A DNA stretch of 10,664 nucleotides from Chlorobiota bacterium (GTDB taxonomy: Bacteria > Bacteroidota > Bacteroidia > Bacteroidales > B39-G9): the NCBI GenBank assembly GCA_030632095.1, contig DAOVJU010000068.1, forward strand, positions 1 to 10,664. Direction: 5' to 3'. Below, piece after piece: positions 7,346 to 10,664 of this stretch. Both the position numbers and the translations under genes were made by a program. The notes beneath the pieces were generated by a model. That model saw only the letters and a program-made list of their open reading frames with translations, did no database searches and was not told the origin of the DNA. Within the stretch, counting starts at the first letter, position 1; each line of letters begins with the position of its first letter.

Positions 7346-9265
7346 ATGAGCATATTAGATAGTAAAATACCGGATGGCCCATTAGCTGAAAAGTGGTCAA
7401 AACATAAAGCATCCATAAAATTAGTTAATCCCGCTAACAGGAAAAAACTTGATGTTATCGTTGTAGGGTCAGGGGCAGCAGGAGCTTCCGCGGCAGCATC
7501 AATAGCTGAATTAGGATATAATGTTAAAGTGTTTGCTTTTCAGGATTCTTCACGCAGGGCACACTCAATAGCGTCACAAGGAGGAATAAATGCAACTAAG
7601 AATTATAAAAATGATGCTGATAGCGATTACCGTTTATTCTATGATATGATAAAAGGTGGCGATTTTAGAGCAAGAGAAGCCAATGTATATCGTTGTGCTG
7701 AAGTTAGTAACAGTGTAATTGACCAGTTTACCGCTCAGGGCGTACCTTTTGCACGCGAATATAGCGGATATTTAGCTAACAGGTCGTTTGGAGGAGTGCA
7801 GGTTTCAAGAACTTTTTATGCCCAGGGCCAAACTGGCCAACAATGTACCATAGCGGCCTATCAGGCACTTATGCGCCAGATACATGAAGGCAAAGCAAAA
7901 ATGTACAACCGTTGCAATATGTTAGACATAGTTGTTAAAGATGGAAAAGCAAGAGGAATAATTGCAAAAAATATAGAAACAGGTGAAATTGAACGTTACT
8001 CGGCCCATGCAGTTGTATTGGCAACAGGAGGTTTTGGTACTGTATATTATTTATCAACCCTGGCAATTAATTCAAATGGCAGTGCAGCTTTAGCAGCATA
8101 TAAAAAAGGCGCATTTCTCGCGAATCCAAGTTTAGCACAAATTCATCCTACCAGTATCCCCAAACTTAATGAGTATCAATCAAAACTTACATTAATGTCA
8201 GAATCATTAAGAAATGACGGCAGGGTATGGGTACCTAAGGAAAAAGGGGATAAACGTAAACCTAATGATATACCTGAAGAAGAAAGGGATTATTATCTTG
8301 AACGGCGTTATCCGGCTTTTGGAAACTTAGTCCCGAGAGATGTGGCTTCAAGGGCAGCTAAAGAAAGATGTGATGCTGGCTACGGTGCCGGTGAAACAGG
8401 CCTTTCAGTATACCTGGATTTTAAAGATGCAATTCAAAAGCAAGGCGAAAAAACAATTTCCGATAAATATGGCACTTTATTCGATTTGTATAATAAAGTT
8501 ACAGAAACCAATCCATATAAAGAGCCTATGCGTATTTATCCTGCCTCACATTATACCATGGGCGGGCTTTGGGTTGATTATAACTTAATGACAACCATCC
8601 CCGGATTATATGCCATAGGTGAATCAAATTTCTCTGATCACGGGGCAAACAGGCTTGGGGCAAGTTCATTATTGCAATGTGCTGCTGATGGTTATTTTAT
8701 TTTACCGGTTACTATAGCAGATTACCTGGCAGACGAAATAAGAACACCAACAATACCAACAGACACACCCGAATTTGAAGAAGCTGAAAAAGCTGTTAAA
8801 GAAAGACTAAATAAACTTATTTCCTTAAATGGAACAAAAACCATTACTTCATTCCATAAACGTTTAGGTAATATATTATGGGATAACAGTAGTATGGTAA
8901 GAAGCGAAAAAAGCCTGAAAAAAGCCTTACAACTTGTTAATGAACTGGAAAAAGAATTTTGGTCAGATGTAAAAGTGCCCGGCAGTATAAACGAATTTAA
9001 CCAGGAACTCGACAGGGCCGGACGTGTAGCAGATTTTTTTGAACTTGCAAGCTTAATTATTATTGATGCTTTGAACAGGGAAGAATCTTGTGGTGCCCAC
9101 TTTAGGGAAGAATATCAAACAGAAGAAGGAGAGCCAAAGCGTAATGATGAAAAATTTCAATATGTTGCCGCGTGGGAATATCAGGGAGAAAGCAAACCAC
9201 CTAAATTACACAAAGAAGAATTGAAATTTGAAAATGTAAAAGTTGTTCAAAGGAGTTACAAATAA
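7346..9265 (+). CDS. sdhA: Succinate dehydrogenase/fumarate reductase flavoprotein subunit
   Basis: A 639-residue FAD subunit that interconverts succinate and fumarate on the cytoplasmic face of the membrane. The Rossmann motif VVGSGAAGASAA is at 39-50. The covalent-flavin histidine H73 lies in RRAHSIASQGG. A second FAD segment is VVLATGGFG (223-231). Active-site residues expected from the fumarate reductase family are present: His267 (QIHPTS), the proton-shuttle Arg331 (PRDVASRA), His402 (ASHYTMGG) and Arg436 (GANRLGA). GESNFSDHGANRLGAS (425-440) is a family hallmark. Length matches the type B enzymes of Bacteroidota and Epsilonproteobacteria. It sits between sdhC and sdhB, 74 bases before the latter. 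No defects are visible. Confidence 0.97.
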   Translation: MSILDSKIPDGPLAEKWSKHKASIKLVNPANRKKLDVIVVGSGAAGASAAASIAELGYNVKVFAFQDSSRRAHSIASQGGINATKNYKNDADSDYRLFYDMIKGGDFRAREANVYRCAEVSNSVIDQFTAQGVPFAREYSGYLANRSFGGVQVSRTFYAQGQTGQQCTIAAYQALMRQIHEGKAKMYNRCNMLDIVVKDGKARGIIAKNIETGEIERYSAHAVVLATGGFGTVYYLSTLAINSNGSAALAAYKKGAFLANPSLAQIHPTSIPKLNEYQSKLTLMSESLRNDGRVWVPKEKGDKRKPNDIPEEERDYYLERRYPAFGNLVPRDVASRAAKERCDAGYGAGETGLSVYLDFKDAIQKQGEKTISDKYGTLFDLYNKVTETNPYKEPMRIYPASHYTMGGLWVDYNLMTTIPGLYAIGESNFSDHGANRLGASSLLQCAADGYFILPVTIADYLADEIRTPTIPTDTPEFEEAEKAVKERLNKLISLNGTKTITSFHKRLGNILWDNSSMVRSEKSLKKALQLVNELEKEFWSDVKVPGSINEFNQELDRAGRVADFFELASLIIIDALNREESCGAHFREEYQTEEGEPKRNDEKFQYVAAWEYQGESKPPKLHKEELKFENVKVVQRSYK

Positions 9266-9339
9266 TTTGTGGCTTCACCTGTTTTTAGCCAGGATTAACT
9301 AAAAAAACAAAAAACATTGAAATTTTAATACATTAAACG

Positions 9340-10083
9340 ATGAAACTTAAATTAAAAATTTGGAGACAAAAAAACAGAAACTCTAAAGGAAAATTCGAAA
9401 TATATGATTTAGATAATGTATCTGAAGAAATGACATTCCTTGAGATGTTAGATTATTTGAATTCAAAATTAATTCTGGAAGATAAGGAACCTGTTGCATT
9501 TGATAGTGACTGCAGGGAAGGAATATGTGGAATGTGTGGGTTGTATATTAATGGAAGGACCCACGGACCTGAAAAAGAGGTTACAACTTGCCAGTTAAGC
9601 ATGAAAGCATTTAAAGACAGGTCTACAATTACAGTTGAACCGTGGAGGTCAAAAGCATTTCCCGTGATAAAAGATTTAGTAGTTGACCGTACCTCATTTG
9701 ATCAACTTATTCAGGCTGGTGGTTATATTTCAGCCGACACCGGTGCAGCACCGGAAGCCAATTCAATAATAATTAAAAAAGAAACGGTAGACCGTGCTTT
9801 TGATGCAGGAATTTGTATTGGGTGCGGTGCATGTGTTGCAACATGTAAAAATGCATCAGCCATGCTATTTGTTGGTTCTAAAGTTACTCAATTGGCATTG
9901 TTGCCACAAGGAAAAGCAGAAGCTACTATACGGGCTATAAGCATGGTTGCTAAAATGGATGAGCTTGGATTTGGAAATTGCACAAATACAGGAGCTTGTG
10001 AGGCGGAATGCCCGAAAGGAATATCTATTTCAAATATTGCAAAACTTAACCGGGAATATTTATATGCTAAAATACAGGATTGA
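9340..10083 (+). CDS. sdhB: Succinate dehydrogenase/fumarate reductase iron-sulfur subunit
   Basis: A 247-residue electron-transfer subunit linking the flavin in SdhA to the haems in SdhC. The N-terminal plant-ferredoxin-like domain binds a [2Fe-2S] cluster through C58, C63, C66 and C84 (DCREGICGMCG and TTCQL). The C-terminal domain has CIGCGACVATC (C159, C162, C165, C169) and NCTNTGACEAECP (C214, C220, C224). By family precedent C159, C162, C165 and C224 hold the [4Fe-4S] cluster and C169, C214 and C220 the [3Fe-4S] cluster. All eleven cysteines are present. It ends the sdhCAB operon; no T-rich intrinsic terminator follows, so transcription end may be Rho-dependent or continue into the downstream repeat region. 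Confidence 0.96.
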   Translation: MKLKLKIWRQKNRNSKGKFEIYDLDNVSEEMTFLEMLDYLNSKLILEDKEPVAFDSDCREGICGMCGLYINGRTHGPEKEVTTCQLSMKAFKDRSTITVEPWRSKAFPVIKDLVVDRTSFDQLIQAGGYISADTGAAPEANSIIIKKETVDRAFDAGICIGCGACVATCKNASAMLFVGSKVTQLALLPQGKAEATIRAISMVAKMDELGFGNCTNTGACEAECPKGISISNIAKLNREYLYAKIQD

Positions 10084-10140
10084 TATTTACGATTTATAGC
10101 AAATTAATCTTAGTCATTTACTTCATTATTAGTACGAATT

Positions 10141-10158
10141 CCCCTTTGGAGAAAGGGG
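10141..10158. repeat. CCCCTTT-GGAG-AAAGGGG hairpin, possible interspersed palindromic repeat
   Basis: Seven-base perfect arms around GGAG, followed by TTAGGG, lie 57 bases after the sdhB stop. There is no downstream T-run, so it is not a classic terminator, though it could protect the sdh mRNA 3' end. From memory, similar CCCCTTT...AAAGGGGTTAGGG strings recur between genes in Bacteroidota; only one copy is present here, so the repeat status is an inference. Confidence 0.45.
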
Positions 10159-10176
10159 TTAGGGAAATTGATAAAT

Positions 10177-10250
10177 GATATTCAATATTTTTTATCGTTC
10201 AATTTCATGGAATGATCTGAGATTAAACAGATTAAAAAATATCGAATATC
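10177..10250. repeat. 17-base imperfect inverted repeat with about 40-base spacer
   Basis: GATATTCAATATTTTTT (10177-10193) pairs with AAAAAATATCGAATATC (10234-10250) at 16 of 17 positions. One further A-T pair can form inside. The spacer contains ATCTG and CAGAT, which could form an inner stem. It could be a small non-autonomous element, a stem-loop protecting the 3' end of the sdh transcript, or an old repeat unit. It is A+T-rich, so some pairing is expected by chance. Confidence 0.5.
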
Positions 10251-10266
10251 GATTAACGAATAATGA
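10239..10266 (+). repeat. Four degenerate heptamers (ATATCGA type)
   Basis: Four adjacent 7-base units read ATATCGA, ATATCGA, TTAACGA and ATAATGA. The first two are identical and the last two drift. The array overlaps the right arm of the inverted repeat and abuts the G-free tract. Strings of ATCGAAT-type units between genes are familiar to me from other Bacteroidota, but this is recollection rather than a search. Confidence 0.45.
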
Positions 10267-10342
10267 AATTTTTAACAACCCTCCCAATACCTAACACTCA
10301 ACACCAATTACCCAACACCTAAACTTCCATTCCACAAAAACA
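10266..10342 (+). other. 77-base G-free, C-rich leader tract with a 12-base direct repeat
   Basis: The + strand has no G for 77 bases and about 28 C by hand count. It includes CCCAATACCTAA (10283-10294) and CCCAACACCTAA (10311-10322), identical at 11 of 12 positions and 28 bases apart. RNA of this composition cannot form G-C or G-U pairs internally and would be unstructured. C-rich, G-poor RNA is also the hallmark of Rho loading (rut) sites, so it may serve termination after sdhB. Alternatively it is a decayed microsatellite. Confidence 0.4.
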
Positions 10343-10343
10343 G

Positions 10344-10351
10344 AAAGGAGG
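10344..10351 (+). promoter_or_regulatory. Strong Shine-Dalgarno AAAGGAGG
   Basis: AAAGGAGG ends six bases before the ATG at 10358, ideal spacing. It stands out because none of the other genes here has a recognisable ribosome-binding site, as usual in Bacteroidota. It directs ribosomes to a 13-codon ORF rather than to the exported-protein start 60 bases further on. Confidence 0.6.
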
Positions 10352-10357
10352 AATATT

Positions 10358-10399
10358 ATGAATTGGCCACAAAATGGTTTAAATTTATTAACATACTAA
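10358..10399 (+). CDS. 13-aa mini-ORF with strong ribosome-binding site (possible leader peptide)
   Basis: The ATG behind AAAGGAGG starts a 13-codon ORF, MNWPQNGLNLLTY, ending TAA. It is in the same frame as the exported-protein gene, whose ATG comes 12 bases after the stop, so ribosomes ending here could reinitiate there. No amino acid is strongly repeated, so a classic amino-acid attenuator is unlikely. I recognise no family; it may be a translational enhancer cistron, a fossil start, or chance. Confidence 0.35.
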   Translation: MNWPQNGLNLLTY

Positions 10400-10411
10400 A
10401 ACTTAGCCAAA

Positions 10412-10664
10412 ATGAAGTACATAAGCATATTAGGGATTGTAATAATATTTTGGATTACCGGTAGTGTAAAAGCCCAGGTTGAATTCGCTCCCATTGGCGC
10501 TAAGTGGTATTATGAAACCGGTGGTTATACTGATTTTGGAACATTTCGATCTTTTTATACTGCTGAATCCATGAGAGATACAATTATCCAGGATATAACA
10601 GCAAAGGTACTCCGGTTTACCTGGTATCAAATATTTGATACTATAGATCTTGGTATTGAAATTC
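10412..10664 (+). CDS. Exported protein, N-terminal part only (possible type IX secretion substrate)
   Basis: Eighty-four codons run without a stop to the window edge. The protein opens with a clear Sec signal peptide: Met-Lys, a hydrophobic core at residues 4-16 (ISILGIVIIFWIT), and a likely cleavage after VKA (residue 21) before Gln22. The mature N-terminus VEFAPIGAKWYYE (23-35) resembles the opening seen in many Bacteroidota proteins that carry a C-terminal type IX sorting domain; that domain would lie outside the window. The segment ESMRDTIIQDITAKVLRF fits the repeated beta-strand style of such proteins. The true function cannot be told. Expression may depend on the mini-ORF and strong ribosome-binding site just upstream. 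Confidence 0.75.
   Translation, partial: MKYISILGIVIIFWITGSVKAQVEFAPIGAKWYYETGGYTDFGTFRSFYTAESMRDTIIQDITAKVLRFTWYQIFDTIDLGIEI

Larger units (their letters stand above)
10084..10411. other. Repeat-dense intergenic region after sdhB, no ordinary gene
   Basis: These 328 bases hold no gene longer than a 13-codon ORF. In order they contain a GC-rich short hairpin (10141-10158), a long imperfect inverted repeat (10177-10250), a heptamer array (10239-10266), a G-free C-rich tract (10266-10342), a strong Shine-Dalgarno (10344-10351) and the mini-ORF (10358-10399). No clear promoter for the exported-protein gene was found; TAAATTTA at 10380-10387 lacks both the final G and a -33 partner. Confidence 0.7.

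Noticed and set aside
8340..8588. 82-codon plus-strand open frame within sdhA
   Set aside because: It is an out-of-frame shadow over the catalytic region of sdhA.
10239..10322. CRISPR-like array from the heptamers and 12-base repeats
   Set aside because: The units are too short, adjacent or only two in number, with no regular spacers and no cas genes.
10430..10630. 66-codon minus-strand open frame at the right edge
   Set aside because: It is antisense to the exported-protein gene, which has a convincing signal peptide and runs open to the edge.

Overview
The window looks like chromosomal DNA of a member of the Bacteroidota, probably an anaerobic or facultative Bacteroidales/Marinilabiliales-type bacterium. 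The evidence is low G+C, almost no Shine-Dalgarno sequences before the genes, two promoters matching the Bacteroidota pattern (TTG, 19 nt, TAnnTTTG), a succinate dehydrogenase/fumarate reductase operon in the order C-A-B with a single five-helix cytochrome b, and a start-of-gene at the right edge that resembles type IX-secreted proteins. The lineage is inferred from these traits, not from a marker gene.

Left part (1-3091, + strand). The 3' end of a signalling gene (class III nucleotide cyclase domain plus HD-like domain) is followed by two paralogous tandem-domain universal stress proteins. Both catalytic modules of the first protein appear degenerate: the second cyclase metal aspartate is Asn and the HD dyad is Tyr-Asn. 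A possible 30-codon ORF bridges it to the first stress protein with a 4-base stop/start overlap. The 238-base gap between the stress proteins holds a 9+1+9 palindrome over a possible -7 box.

Middle (3092-6447). A promoter drives ilvE (branched-chain aminotransferase), which ends at a strong intrinsic terminator with a GAAA loop. Convergent to it lies a minus-strand pair, an aminopeptidase P family protease followed 26 bases later by an alpha/beta hydrolase.

Right part (6448-10083). A divergent intergenic region carries a near-perfect promoter for sdhC-sdhA-sdhB, encoding the complete membrane complex linking succinate/fumarate to the menaquinone pool. All expected flavin, iron-sulfur and haem ligands are visible.

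Right edge (10084-10664). A 328-base stretch after sdhB has no ordinary gene but is dense in repeat-like elements: a CCCCTTT/AAAGGGG hairpin, a 17-base imperfect inverted repeat, four heptamers, and a 77-base stretch with no G on the + strand. It ends in the strongest Shine-Dalgarno of the window, placed before a 13-codon ORF. Twelve bases later, in the same frame, starts an exported protein that runs off the window.

No RNA genes, insertion sequences, CRISPR arrays or obvious defence system were seen. The most unusual items are the doubly degenerate cyclase/HD protein and the repeat mosaic with the mini-ORF at the right edge.
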